NCBI RefSeq assembly: GCF_963169125.1
Contig: NC_084798.1
Coordinates: forward strand, 196,411,481 to 196,475,480
From: Humulus lupulus
Taxonomy: Eukaryota > Streptophyta > Magnoliopsida > Rosales > Cannabaceae
Length of the DNA stretch: 64,000 nucleotides
Direction of reading: 5' to 3'
Shown here: positions 48,240-60,285 of the stretch, in pieces
Numbering within the stretch: the stretch's first letter is position 1
Layout: each line of letters opens with the position of its first letter
Position numbers and translations under genes: made by a program
The notes under the pieces: generated by a model
What the model was told of the DNA's origin: nothing
Seen by the model: the letters and a program-made list of their open reading frames with translations, nothing else
The model's database searches: none

Positions 48240-49402
48240 TGGCCCTTGACTGCTGCATGAATGATAAAGAATTTGAGGTTGGTTCCGCTCCCTTTGGGCA
48301 GGAAAGACACTCTTTTCTGGCAGAATTATATGGATGGTATCTTCCTCACTAAGGGGCTTACACTATTGTGATCGGAAGAAGGGATTGTATCGAAGGAAAT
48401 ATTTGGAAGAGACTTTGGAAAGCGAGACTTCACGAGAGGATCAAATTGTTTCTATGGAAAGTTGGAGGGAATGTCCTTCTGTTCGGGGAAAGGCTACCTT
48501 CGATTTTTAGAACTCAGTCTCTTTGTGCTTTTTGTGGGGTTGGCCCGAACTCGACAAACCGTGTGTTCTTTAACTGCCTGACTGCTACAACTATTTGGCT
48601 TGGGAGTCAGTGGAGTTTAAGGTCACACAACTTGGTGTTTAATACAGGTCTGGATGTGGTGGATTGGGTTCTTAGTGGCCCTCGTAGTTTGTCTTCCCAT
48701 GGCACTAGTATGCACTTTTTCTCTATCTTTGCCTCCTATGCCCTGTATAACTTATGGTTTGCAAGAAACGCAACCTATCATCAAAACCAAATATGTGATC
48801 CTAGGCATCTTTTGGATAAGATCAAGAGGGAGGTTTCGGACTTTGCGAAGGTTAGACCTCTTGAAGATGACCAATCTACTAATCGTGAGGTGAATCTGGG
48901 AGCCCCGTTCCTCTCATCAATTCTGGGTTTCACTAGGATTTTTGTTGATGCTACATACAAACATCCTAAGGTGTTTGTTGCTATGGTGGTCCTGGATGGG
49001 AATTCCAACATCATTTTCTTAAAGGTCCTTCAGACTCTGGCAGATTATTCTCTTGAAGCAAAGGCGAGGGTGCTGGAATTGGCTCTCCTTGAAGCTTTCT
49101 CTCATCAATGGCCGAACCTGGTCTTCTTTTGTGACTGTCAAGTGTTAGTTATAGGTGTTGCTGCTAAGTGTGTCTCGTTGTTCCCATATTTTCCTATGTC
49201 TTTTTAACTTAGTCATTACTCTGAATGCTAAGGTTGTGTGGATTCCTAGGAATCGTAACGTATTTATGCTCATTCTGTTGCTGCATGAGGTTTGAGGACC
49301 TCCTTTTCTGGTTTGGTTTTGTTAAGGGAGGTGACCCCTTTTGTGGTTACCATTTTACTTTTTGAGTTTTAGTAAAGTTTCAGTTTTAAGATAAAAAAAA
49401 AA
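48240..49402 (+). mobile_element. L1-type LINE, 5'-truncated 3' end with A-tail
   Basis: The left limit is approximate. It encodes the C-terminal part of LINE ORF2 (next entry), followed by a 3' untranslated region and an A10 tail at about 49393-49402. 5' truncation is typical of target-primed LINE insertion. No target duplication was identified. Confidence 0.75.
48368..49207 (+). pseudogene. LINE ORF2 C-terminus: RT zinc-binding region and RNase H
   Basis: A 279-residue ORF. Residues 15-80 carry the zinc-binding segment after plant LINE reverse transcriptases (ARLHERIKLFLWKV, CAFCGVGPNSTNRVFFNCLTA, TTIWLG); His of the usual motif appears as Asn. From residue about 190, an RNase H domain shows IFVDATYK (Asp), SLEAKA (Glu) and FFCDCQVL (Asp). 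It stops before the domain ends. RT itself is absent. Preceding bases (GGCAGGAAAGACACTCTTTT, then CTGGCA) look like the upstream continuation in another frame. Confidence 0.8.
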
Positions 49403-50528
49403 CACTTATATTCTATAGTATATTTTTTTTTTGTAGCACACTTAATTTAGTTAGTCTTACGATTATAATACTCATTTAGGTTAAATGATAATGTGCACGC
49501 ACGTAGTCTAAATTCCTTGATGGGTATGTAAATTAATTAAATGTTCCATATATATATATATATACATTCAAATATCCCTCACGAAAAGAATATAAAGGGA
49601 AGAAAAAAAAAGCAAATATATATTAGAAAGGAAAGAAAGTTGATTTTAGTATATCTATATAAATATATATTTTGAGGAATTATTGGATTTGAAATCTAGA
49701 TATATACCGAAATCTAATTCTTTACATCTGCCAACTTGAGTTGGCGTAGAATTATTTATGGGTGATTGATTGATTTATAAGAGGAACATGTTAATTAATA
49801 TATATTTATTTACATATATTAAGAAAAAAAAAGTATCTTTTATATAATCCCATAAACATGAAAGTTTCAATGGTGAATATAGTTTAAAAAAACAAAAACA
49901 GTTTAATTAATGTACGAACGCGCATTTCACCATCATTATAATTAATAAAACTTCACACGAATGGCCTTATTTATTATGTTAGTAAGTACTCTACATATGC
50001 CTATAAAATATGAACTATATTTACACTTATTTAAATTTCTTCCTTAAATTTGCTTTATGAAAATAGTCTTTTTTTTTTTTAAGTTTCGTGTATCTTTTTT
50101 TTAATAATAGATTATTGACGTACTTTGAATCACTGTCATATTATGAAATATGTTACTATTTGTGTTTATTACTATTATTAACCTATATATTATATAGAAT
50201 TAGAATGTGATTTAAAATATGATAAGGCATATTAGAAATTCATGAAAAAATAGATAAAACAATATAACAAAAGGATTATTCTCGTAAATGATAATAATAT
50301 TTCAAAGAGTGTTGCTTTATTATAGCAATTTCAATTCAGAATTAATTTGTAATAAGTAGGAAAAGAAACTATTGATAATGTGATGGGAAATATTAAGGGA
50401 AAAAAACGAAGAGATAATGATCATTTAAGGGTATTAAATGAATAGAACTATATATAGACATAGAATATTTTGGAAGGCCATGATGGGAACCTAAGGTATA
50501 AAATGGATTATGCTCTTATTAATTACCA
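49403..50528. other. AT-rich intergenic, no gene seen
   Basis: Contains an (AT)n tract near 49549-49564 and long A/T runs. Nothing else assignable. Confidence 0.6.
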
Positions 50529-50537
50529 TTTTATTAG

Positions 50538-52042
50538 GAGAAATTTACATAAATAGGAAAAAAAAATAAACATAGTTTCTATATTTATGGGAAAAAATTT
50601 ATACAAAATATGGTAAGTTTTGAAAAAAAAGTTTAAAATATGGTAATTTCATAGAATATAAAAAATAGATTACCATAATCATAAATACACAAAACTCTCT
50701 ATTACTCTCTCATTTCTATCCCTCTTGACATCTCTCTCTTTTTTCTTCTTTCTTCCTTTCTCCTCTCCCATTTGGTTCTCTCATCTCAGCCCTCCACTGG
50801 TGATGCTACCTCCGCCCCTGCCTCCGACGACGACGACATACCTCCACCCCCGCCCTTGATTGCGACGTACCTCCGCCCGTCTTCTTCTTCTTATCTAGCT
50901 TTATTTTTATTCTCTTTGTTCTTGTTCTTCTTTTTCACATCTGGTTTTGTCATTTCAAATATGATTTTGCACTTCATATTTAATTTTTTTACTTCTATAC
51001 CTAACTGTAACTGATCTGTTATGATTTATGGGTTTCTTTTTCTAGATTTGTTTAAGTAACTGGGTACAATGGCGTCTGATTCTTTTTAATCGTATCTGAT
51101 TTTTTTAGATCTAGCTGTAACCAGTTACAGTAACGATTAATTTAGATTTGTTTGTTTATATCTGATTTTGTTTTCACACCTGACTAAGTAACTAGGTACC
51201 ATGATGACTAGTTCTTTTTTTTTTTTAGATCTGAATCTCTAACCAGTTACGATTATGACAAGTTTAACTTTTTTGTTTGTGATCCTATTTGTTTCCAAGT
51301 CTGGCTAAGTAACCGGTTACCATCGCAATTAGTTCTTTCTTTCATATCTATTTTGTTTTCAGACCTAGCTGTAACCAGTTACCTTCACGATCAATTTAGT
51401 TTATTTTTTACATATCAATTTTTTTCTTCTTCCAAATCTCACTAAGTAACCAATTACAATTCAGTTGATATTTTGATAATGGTACATTACTAAAAAAATC
51501 AAAATTATTTTTATAGTTGTAACTAGTTACTACAACACCACTTAAAAATAAAACTGATTTGTATTGTTATAACTAACTACCACACATTACTAAAAAAATT
51601 GACAGTCACAGGATTACTATCACAAAAAATAAAATAAAATTGTTTTGATAGTGGTGACCAGCTACTGCAGGTAAAATATTGACTGAGGAAGATAAAAAAT
51701 GGAAAAAAAGAAGAAGAAATGGGAACAATATATATGGTGATGAAGGTCTCACATTTTTTTCTTCAAAGAATTATGTAAAAAAATATATTTTATAAAATAT
51801 GAATGATAAAAAATAATACAAATAGATTAAAATTATAAAAATAATCTCAAAACATATCAAAACTAACTACTAAAAATATATAAAAGATAAAATATGGTAT
51901 ACAAATAAAATTTTATAAATATATGGGAAAAAAAACTCCCATAAAAATGTAAAAAAAAATATTCCATAAAAAACTTAAGAAAAAAAAACTACCATATTTT
52001 TCAAAATTTAAAAATAAATCTCATATATGGTGTAATTTCCTC
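50538..52042. mobile_element. MULE-like element without transposase, near-perfect 9-bp TSD
   Basis: The ends GAGAAATTTACATAAATAGG and, on the other strand, GAGGAAATTACACCATATAT are similar, and A/T-rich arms resembling each other extend inward (ATGGTAATTT / ATATGGTAGTTT). The flanks are TTTTATTAG (50529-50537) and TTTTATCAG (52043-52051), eight of nine identical. Inside are a CT-rich leader-like stretch, a GC-rich patch at about 50806-50880, and the periodic palindromes listed separately. No transposase. It could be a Pack-MULE that captured a gene leader; that is inference. Confidence 0.65.
51056..51530. repeat. Periodic GTAACCRGTTAC-type palindromes inside the MULE-like element
   Basis: Copies of a 12-base palindrome-like unit: GTAACTGGGTAC (51056), GTAACCAGTTAC (51117), GTAACTAGGTAC (51188), TAACCAGTTAC (51240), GTAACCGGTTAC (51309, perfect), GTAACCAGTTAC (51371), GTAACCAATTAC (51446), GTAACTAGTTAC (51519, perfect). 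Spacing is 51-75 bases, and looser forms continue to about 51670. The units sit in longer T-rich repeats (CTAAGTAAC alternating with CTGTAACCAG). Confidence 0.8.
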
Positions 52043-52448
52043 TTTTATCAGCCACCCAAAAAATATATATTAGATGAGACATGGTACCTAGCTATATTCA
52101 TAAATGTATGTATTTTATAAATATTATAAATAAAAAAATACTTCCATCAACTCCCAAGTCCATTTTATTTTTGAGGTCCATTTTATTTTTGAGGTTTTTT
52201 TGAAAAAAATGTAACTTTGTATGTATGTAAGTAAGTGAGAGTGAGAGAAAAATGAATAATTTTTCCATCTTTAATTTTTCCATTTCTTTCCATCAATTTT
52301 TTTTTATTAGGGTGGTTTTTTTTTTGAGATAATTATTGGGGTGGTTGTAGTCTTGTCTAACGACATAGTTTCCTCCTAGCTTGGAAAGTAGTCGACTGTG
52401 GTGATTGAAGGTGTTTTCAAGAGGTATGTTGCTTCAAATTAGGGTTCA

Positions 52449-53117
52449 ATGTCCTCAAGTATTGGTGATATGAAGGATTTGAAAGATCGATGTGCTAATA
52501 TCACACTGGAAGACAAAGAATAGGGTGGCCTATCATATGAGGTTCTTCAACAAAATGAAGGAGTTGATGCACAATGGTGTCTGGTAGGCTGATTCTTGAC
52601 AAATAGAGTTATTGATTTTGAGATAATGCATCGTTATGGAAGCCTGGCAAGGGTATGTTTGTTAAAAAACCCTGCCATAATCTTTATATGTTTTAGTTTT
52701 ACCATGAGGTGGATATTAGAAGGGTTATTGATGGTAGTCCATGGACATTCAATCAGATGCAGCTTGTATTCGAAAGATTGAAATTGGGAGAAAATCCTAG
52801 AGCTATGCATTTGAATAAGTTGGATATTTGGGTCCAAATTTATGATTTACAGTCGGGCTTCATGTCAGAAAGAATTGCTAAGAATATTGGGAATTCTCTT
52901 GGGTTGGGAGGCTTCATGTCATTGAATCTGATGCTAAGAATTTCATAGGAGTTTGGAGGGAGTATTTAAGAATTAGGGTTACTACTGATATTGACAAACC
53001 GTTAAAAAGAAAGATGAAGATCAAGAACAATGGGATTACAAATTTCTGGATACTTTTAAGTATGAAAGAGTCCCCACTTCTGCTTTATCCGTGGAATCAT
53101 TGGTCACTCTGAGAAGT
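52449..53117 (+). pseudogene. LINE ORF1 (DUF4283-type gag-like protein), first part
   Basis: ATG at 52449 (MSSSIGDMKDLKDRCANITL), then in shifting frames RVIDFEIM, HRYGSLARV..LLKNPAIIF, DIRRVIDGSPWTFNQMQLVF, LDIWVQIYDLQSGFMSE, and DAKNFIGVWREYLRIRVTTD with DKPLKRKMKI. This order matches the DUF4283 and CCHC-type region of plant L1 ORF1 proteins, which bind LINE RNA. At least three frame breaks. The CCHC finger begins just before 53117 and is interrupted there by copia element 2; the rest is at 63830-64000. In the first half the second cysteine of the finger is Arg (TGT to CGT). Confidence 0.75.
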
Positions 53118-53973
53118 TGTTATGATTGGTTAAATACAAATGATAAGTGTTAAAATACAAACAATGTATAAACACTTATTAAAATTCATATAATGAAGAT
53201 GTGAAATTTGAGCTTCAATTGTCAGCACTTATAAAAATGCAAATTTGGGTCCAAAGTGATTCATGAAAGTATCTAAGGGTTACCAAAAAGTTTGGCGGCA
53301 ATTAGAGAATTTTCGGGACCTTTGGAAGTGTTCAAAGTCAGAGAGAGTGGCGATACATCGCCACCCAAGAGGTGAGATATCGCCTGAAACCTAGGGTTTC
53401 AAGAAACCCTAACAAGCGATGCATCACCTACATGCAGGCGACATGTGCCTACTTTATTACATGAAATGTTGTAAAATGCTCATAACGATGTATTTTTCAA
53501 GTCTAATCCTATTGGTTAGACCAAATGATGGTGCCTACTCTATATAATGGTCAAAAAGTGTTTTGGAAGATTTGATCACTCTCTCCAATCTCTCTCTACC
53601 CCCTCTCTCTCTCTCTAGCTTCAAGAATCTCTAGTTTTCTCCAAGAACTCTCCAAGAAAGTGCTTTACTTTGAGAGTCAAAGGCTTGTTCAATATCAATC
53701 CTCAATTCCTCAAGAGAAGGCCTCAAGCATCAATGGTGGCTGGGAAATAGAGTATTAGGACAGTGTTTTGCAACGTATATGAGACTTGGTTTGTGTTTTG
53801 TTTGCTCAAAGTGGTGGTATTACCTAAGGTTTTTGGAGCTTCATCAAAGTTGAAGAACGCCATTGTTCTACTTGGGTTTGCAAGTTCTTTCTCAATTTTT
53901 TTAAGTCTCTGTCAATCCAAATTTTGTGTAGATTCTATTTCTTGAGGCGATGTTATCTCACTCTCCCCCAACA
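53118..53973 (+). repeat. 5' LTR of copia element 2
   Basis: 856 bases. TATA box CTATATAATGG near 53550. Palindromes at 53347-53364 (GTGGCGATACATCGCCAC), 53370-53385, 53415-53429 and 53436-53450, 100-200 bases upstream of it. A CT-rich leader (53580-53625) follows. Confidence 0.92.
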
Positions 53974-54005
53974 TTCTAATACTCCATAATCAGAGGTATC
54001 ATATC

Positions 54006-56837
54006 ATGGAAGAATCTAACTCTCTTTCGGCATTGAAATTCATTACGCAAGACTTTGTTAGATTGGATAAATTTGATAGGACTAACTTTGTTCGTTGGCA
54101 AGACAATAATAGATTCTTGTTCACTACTTTGAAAGTTTTCTATGTCTTGGATAAAGACCTAAAGGCCTTGGAAGAGCCCAAGGAAGATGATACACAAGAA
54201 AATGTCAAAGAAAGGAAAAAGCGCAAAGAAGATGAGTTGATTTGTTGGGGTCACATCCTCAATGCCCTCTCAGATAGGCTCTATGATCTCTACACCAACA
54301 CCAAGACCGCCAAGGATATTTGGGAGGCCTTGGAAAAGAAGTACAAAGCAGAAGAGGAAGGTACTAAGAAATTCCTTATTACTTAATATTTGGAAGTTAA
54401 ATTTTATGATGATAAACCCCTTATCCCTCAAATTCATGAGCTGCAAATTATTGTGAATAAATTGTCTACTCTTAAAATTATAATGCTGGAACAATTTCTT
54501 GTTGGTGCCATTATAGCCAAGTTACCTCCTTCTTGGAGAGGCTATATAAAGTAGATTCTCCATATAAATGAAGAGATTTCTTTAGAGGAAATTCTCAAAC
54601 ACTTGAGAATTGAGGAGGAATCTCGCTCTAGAGATATGAATGAAGAGAATTCCAATGGAGAGACTTCTAAGGCCAATGTGGTGGCTAACCCTCCTAACAA
54701 GGGCAAAGGAAATGTCAAGAACAAGGGCAAGAGTAAAAAATCCTTGGGGCCCAAGAAGAATGAGGGACAATTCAAAAGTTCCAAGGGACCTTGCTTTGTG
54801 TGTGGAAAGAATGGCCACTTTGCTAGAGATTGTAGGTTTAAGAGGAGCCATAACAATGAAGCAAGAGCCAACTCAACCCAAGAGGAACTAGTGCTAACAC
54901 TAACTGAAGTTAATGCCATTCATGGAAAGGTGAGTGGTTGGTGGTATGATACTTGTGCCACCATTCATGTTACCTATGATAGAACTCTATTCAAGACCTT
55001 CGAATCTTCAAAGGAAGGGCATGAAGTCCAAATGGGTAATGAAAAAAGGTACAAGGTTGAAGGAAAAGGAACCATTGATTTGTTCTTCACATCTGGGAAG
55101 AAGGTTCTACTCACTATTGTTTTGTATGTACCAGAAATGAGTAGAAACCTTGTGAGTGGCAATTTACTTGAAAATCGGGAATCAAGGATGTGATAGATTC
55201 CGACAAGCTCATTTTATCTAAAGACAATGTTTTTGTGGGAAAGGGATATGCTTGTGATGGCATGTTCAAACTTTGTACTTCCATTGATCATGTGAACAAT
55301 AAAGTTTATTCTTCTTGTTATATGATTGACTCAAATTCTATCACTTTGTGGCATATTAGACTTGCACATATAGGATTTAGCACAATTAAAAGGGATGCCA
55401 AATGTGGATTAATTGATTGTGATAATGTTGAACATGACAAATGTGAATTATGTGTTAAATTTAAAATGGTAAAGAAACATTTTCCTAGTGTTGAAAGGAA
55501 CTCTAAGTTGTTAGATTTGATACATAGTGATTTATGTGAACTTAATTGAACGTTGACTAGAGGAGGAAGTATATATTTTATTACTTTCATTGATGATTGT
55601 TCTAGATTCACATATGTATATTTGCTTAAAAATAAAGATGAAGCATTTAATGTATTTAAGGTGTATAAAGCAGAAGTTGAAAATCAACTTGAAAGGAAAA
55701 TTAAAATGCTTAGAAGTGATAGGGGTGGTGAATATTTTTCAAATGAATTTAACTTATTTTGTGAAGAACAAGGAATAATTCATGAATGTACAACCCCTTA
55801 TACTCCACAACAGAATGGTATAGCGGAAAGAAAAAATAGAACATTTATTGAGATGATTAATGCTATGCTATTACACTCTAAATTGAACTTTAGCTTGTGG
55901 GGTGAAGCCTTGCTATCCGCTTGTAATATTTTGAATCGTATTCCCATGAAGAAAAATAATATATCTCCATATGAGTTATGGAAAGTAAAGAAACCAAACA
56001 TTGGTTATCTTAAAGTGTGGGGGTGTCTTGCTTATTGCAAGAGCACCAATCCTAAAAGGACCAAGTTGGGTCCAAGGAATATAAGATGTGCATTTGTGGG
56101 TTATGCCTAAAATAGCAAAGCTTATAGATTATTAGACTTGGAGTCTAATGTAATAGTTGAATCTAGAGAGGTTGAGTTCTTTGAGAATATGTCATGCAAT
56201 GACAACAAGTTAGAACCTACTCAAACTAGAGAGCCTCAAGAAGAAACTCCTAGAATAGTTGGTGAACAACCTCAATTGCCTAGAAGGAGCCAAAGGCTCA
56301 AAGATTTGAGATCAAGCAAGAAGTGTTCTCCCATAGAGACACTATACCTTGTTGAAGGTGATAATGAGGAAGTTACTTGGAAACATCCAATAGCACTTCA
56401 AATAGAAGATAATCCCAAAACCTTCAAAGAAGCAATGTCCTCAAGAGACTCCGCCTTTTGGAAGGAGGCAAATAATGATGAAATGGATTCAATTACGTCA
56501 AACCACACTTGGGAATTAATTGACCTTCCAAAGGGGTCCAAACCAATTGGGTGAAAATGGGTATTTAGAAAGAAATATCATACCGATAGCACCATACAAT
56601 CCTTCAAGGCTAGGCTAGTAGCCAAAAGATTCAAACAAAGAGAGGGAATAGATTACTTTGACACAATTGCACCGGTAGCAAGAACTACTTCTATAAGGTT
56701 TTTTTTTTCGTTTTATCATCTATATATAACCTTTATGTTCACCAAATGGATGTCAAAACAACATTCCTAAATGGGGACCTCGAGGAGGAGGCCTATATGG
56801 AACAACCAAAAGGTTTTGTTATTCAAGGAAATGAATC
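54006..56837 (+). pseudogene. gag, protease, integrase and RT start of copia element 2
   Basis: ATG at 54006 opens a UBN2-type gag, broken by TAA at 54384-54386 and a TAG at 54552-54554. A CCHC knuckle (CFVCGKNGHFARDC, near 54793) is intact. The protease site reads DTCATIHV, where DTG/DSG is usual; this may be lineage-specific or a mutation. A frameshift near 55185 leads to the pre-integrase zinc domain (HIRLAHIGF, CELCVKFK) and integrase with all three acidic residues (IHSDLCEL, RSDRGGEYF, GIAERKNRT), split by a TGA at 55547-55549. Further stops are at 56108 and 56552, and a T10 run near 56699-56711 shifts the RT frame. The F1 solo LTR begins at 56834. Confidence 0.9.
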
Positions 56838-59401
56838 CTAATAAGGTATAGGACCTTGATTAGGAGGCTGGGAGGGCCATAATTGATTTATTATGTTATT
56901 AAATAATTGTATGCATGTTTATGTGAATTATATTATTATATGATGATAAATTCTTGCATATGGCTCTATTTTTCATTATAAGGGCATTTTGGTAATTTTC
57001 CCCGTTGAGGGCACATTTGTATATTTTCATGCATGTTGGTGAATTTTTAATAAGGCCACATCATAATTTGAATTTGTTCGAGCCATTCGGCATGACACAA
57101 TCTTTGAATGCAAGTTATCGGTTTGGTCATAACAGGGTTAATTTCGGGGCTCGGGGTGAGTCTCAGGGTAATTTGGTGATTAGAACATTATCGAGAATTA
57201 AAGGGTAATGTGATATGATTTATTAACATTTGAGGATATTGAGAATAACAGGAATTGGAGGGTGTTAATTATGATTAACGAGATAGACGGGAAATGATGA
57301 TTTTGCCATTGGTGGCTGTTAAGGGTTTTAAATAGGCTTGGGGGAATTTTGGTCTTTTTACCTAAGGGATATATATGAACTAAGAAAGCTGTAGAAAGCT
57401 AACCAAAACAGAGCAATTCTTCTTCCTCTCCCGACCCATTTTTCTCGTTAAATTTTTTAGCTCTATTTGAGGAACGAAGCTAGGGGAGTGAGTCTTGAGG
57501 GCTTAGGGTTGTGTTCCACCATTGAAGAGGGTTCTATACTGAGCTTGAGGTAATTTTTTAGCATTGAAACTCTGGTTTTGCTCTGTTTTTCTTATTGAGT
57601 TTCAGTTGGGATTTTGATTTGAAAGTTGAGAATTGATGGGAGCTTTTGGCAAGGATTTCTTGGGTTATGATGCCTAGAACATGTAGAGTAGATATTTGGG
57701 TTAATTTAGGGGTTTGGATGGAGTTTGGGATCAAGTTTTTAAGGTTGTAAATGGAGAATTCAAAGGAGGAAGAACCAAGGCTGTTTCAGCCTGGTCCTAG
57801 CGCTATAGCCCCCAAAGGAGGGCGCTACAGCGCTGTCCAGGGCCAGGTTGCTATGATTGTAGCATTGGGGCGGTAGGGGGGCAGCGCTGTAGCACTACCC
57901 TGCTTTTCCTGATTCACATTTTGGGCACTTTTGAGAGTTTTTGGCTCGGGGTTTCAATTCCTAAGGTTCAGGATCGAATCTACTAACCGTTCAAGTACGA
58001 TTCGAGGTTCTGGGAGAGAGGTTTAGGTCGAGAACATTTTATTATTGATTTTATTAATTGGATTCCATATATGGTTATGACTAGGTGACCACTAAGGGAT
58101 CAAAGGATTGATCATTCTCAAGGATCGTTCATTTTTTATTTCTCGCTCGAACCAAAGGTAAGAAAACTGCACCTACTATGTGATGCATGCGATGCATGAG
58201 AAACATGTGATTAGAGCATGACATGAATATTGAATATGAGATTGATCAGAGCTTGAGTCCCTGTAATTGTGCATGATCATAATTATGCTAGTGACTATTA
58301 AATAAGCATGTTGAATACCCTACATTTGGATATTTGACATATGATATATGTCTGGTTGCATTGCTTACTTGTGTGTGGCATTGAACCATGAGTCAAAAAT
58401 CAGCACGAGCCGTATGGTATTGGCTTAAGAGTCAAGAACAGCACTGATGTGTTCAACATAAGCCAAAATGATTAGATCTAATTAGCATAAGCACTGAATG
58501 ACTCTTCATGAGCATTAGTGCTTGACCGGCCTCAAGTTCGATGAAAACTAAAAGCTTGTCTAGCCTAATGGCTAGTCACTTAAAGTCAAGGCCAGAAGGC
58601 CCAGGTGACTGCATCATCACATGGCTAAGGGTGCGGAGCCCATGTTAGTGACTCATTCATCAGTCACTCATCTGGTTTAAGCTAGTGACTCGCTCATCAG
58701 TCACTCATCTGGTTTAAGTTAGGGACTTACTCATCAGTCACTCATTTGATTAGGGCTACACACCCCATCATGGTTATCAGAACCTCAAAGTGTTAAGCAC
58801 TCATCTGATTTGGGCTATAAGCCCCAGCATGATTATCAAAATCTCAAAGTGTTATTCACTCATCCGATTAGGATTGACTTGATAGTCATCCATACAAAGG
58901 GCAGGGCCCACAATCATTATTTGGACTTATTTGCATGCATGAATAGGGTTATTATTGTTAGGCATGCACATTATGATTTAGTAGCATGTTATTACTGTTC
59001 ATGAGCATATTGAGTTTTCTTGCCGAGCTTTAGCTCACGGGTGTTATGTGGTGCAGCTAAAGGCAAAAGAAAGTTGGACCATCCTTGAGTTTGAGAGCTT
59101 TGGTGACGATGTGTACATATGCGGCTGCTCGACCGCCATGGCCAAGGGTTTAAAGAGGAACTAGGTTAAACCCTATTTTGTCACTTAGGTCGACTGGTTG
59201 TAAATCATTTGTTGTAATTAACCTTTAAATTATATTTTTGGGATCACAATGTATACAGTCAATATTTTAGTGAAACGTTGTATCTTAACCAAAAATTTTA
59301 ACCCTAAACCACTAATCATACTTAGTTACACGATTATGTTCAAATGACTCGATTAGTGAGTTTAGCATTCCGTAACGGTCCTTGGGTAGTAGAGCGTTAC
59401 A
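56834..59401 (+). repeat. Solo LTR, family F1 (copy C), inside copia element 2 RT
   Basis: Shares CCTTGATTAGGAGGCTGGGA, CGGGGCTCGGGGTGAGTCTC, the 'CTTGCCGAGCTTTAGCTCAC' block and GATTAGTGAGTTTAGC with copy A; ends GAGCGTTACA. Flanks AAATG (56829-56833) and TAATG (59402-59406) match at four of five. Its 5' end lacks TG, so the left limit is approximate. Tandem units occur at 58644-58755 (TCATCAGTCACTCAT, period about 38) and 58756-58870 (two units of about 61). Palindromic AGCGCT(A/G)TAGC-type units lie at 57799-57895. About 2568 bases. RT coding resumes on the right side. Confidence 0.88.
57799..57895. promoter_or_regulatory. AGCGCT palindrome cluster in F1 LTR copy C
   Basis: AGCGCTATAGC (57799), GGCGCTACAGCGCTGTCC (57821) and CAGCGCTGTAGCAC (57882): the same position in the LTR as the GTCGCGAC cluster in copy A and the GCCGCGGC cluster in the minus-strand copy, but with a different core. 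Confidence 0.7.
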
Positions 59402-60285
59402 TAATGTGTGTAGACTTGTCAAATCATATATGGTTTGAAACAAGCTCCAAAATAATGGCATGAGAAGTTTGATAAAGTCATTGCTTCTAATGGATTTAGA
59501 CACAACAATGCGGACAAGTGCATATACTCTAAGACTTGTGGTGACTTAGTAATACTTGTGTGTCAATATGTGGATGATATGTTGATTTTGAGTAATGGCA
59601 TGAAAGGAATAATAGAAACGAAGAGGTCTTTATCTTATAACTTTAAAATGAAATACCTTGGAGATGTGGATATCATTTTAGGTATTGAAGTTAGAAGGAA
59701 TAGTGGGAGTTTTGTGTTGAGTCAAACCCACTATGTTGAGAAAGTGCTCGACAAATTCAGTCATCTCAAAATCAAAGAGGCACATACACCATTTGATTCA
59801 AACTTGTAGTTTGAAAAGAATGAAGGAAGAGCAGTGACTCCATTGGAATATGCAAGTGCAATAGGAAGTCTAATGTACGCCGCTCATTGCACAAGAGCGG
59901 ATATTGCATAAGCGGTTAGTAAACATAGTAGGTTTACTAGCAATCCAAGTTTGGAAAGCTGTTGAGAGAATTCTTGGTTATCTTAAGGGTACCAAAGAGT
60001 ATAATTCTTGACTATAGAATTTTTCCAAAGATACTTGAAAGATATTCCGATGCTAATTGGAAATCGGGAGTTGGAGATAATCTATCCACCACCGGTTGGG
60101 TGTTTACTCTTGGAGGAGGGGTAATCTCATGAGGCTCCAAGAAGCAAATGTGTATATCACACTCAACCATGGAAGCAGAGTTTATAGCTTTAGCGGCAAC
60201 CGGAAAAGAGGTCGAGTGGCTTTGGAATGTCATGATGGATATTCCTTTAACCACAGATATGGTATAAAAAATTCCAATACATTGT
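59402..60285 (+). pseudogene. RT C-terminus and RNase H start of copia element 2
   Basis: Resumes at NVCRLVKS, then the intact active site YVDDMLILSNG (59570) and the end of RT (FVLSQTHYVEKVLDKFSHL). Stop at 59807-59809. RNase H pieces follow ([30 protein letters not shown]) with a TGA at 60130 and other breaks. It ends at the F2 solo LTR and continues at 62207. Confidence 0.88.

Noticed and set aside
50772..51014. 80-residue plus-strand ORF with Asp/Pro-rich start and hydrophobic end
   Set aside because: Composition-driven; no start context or homology that I can support. Kept only as a possible captured leader.
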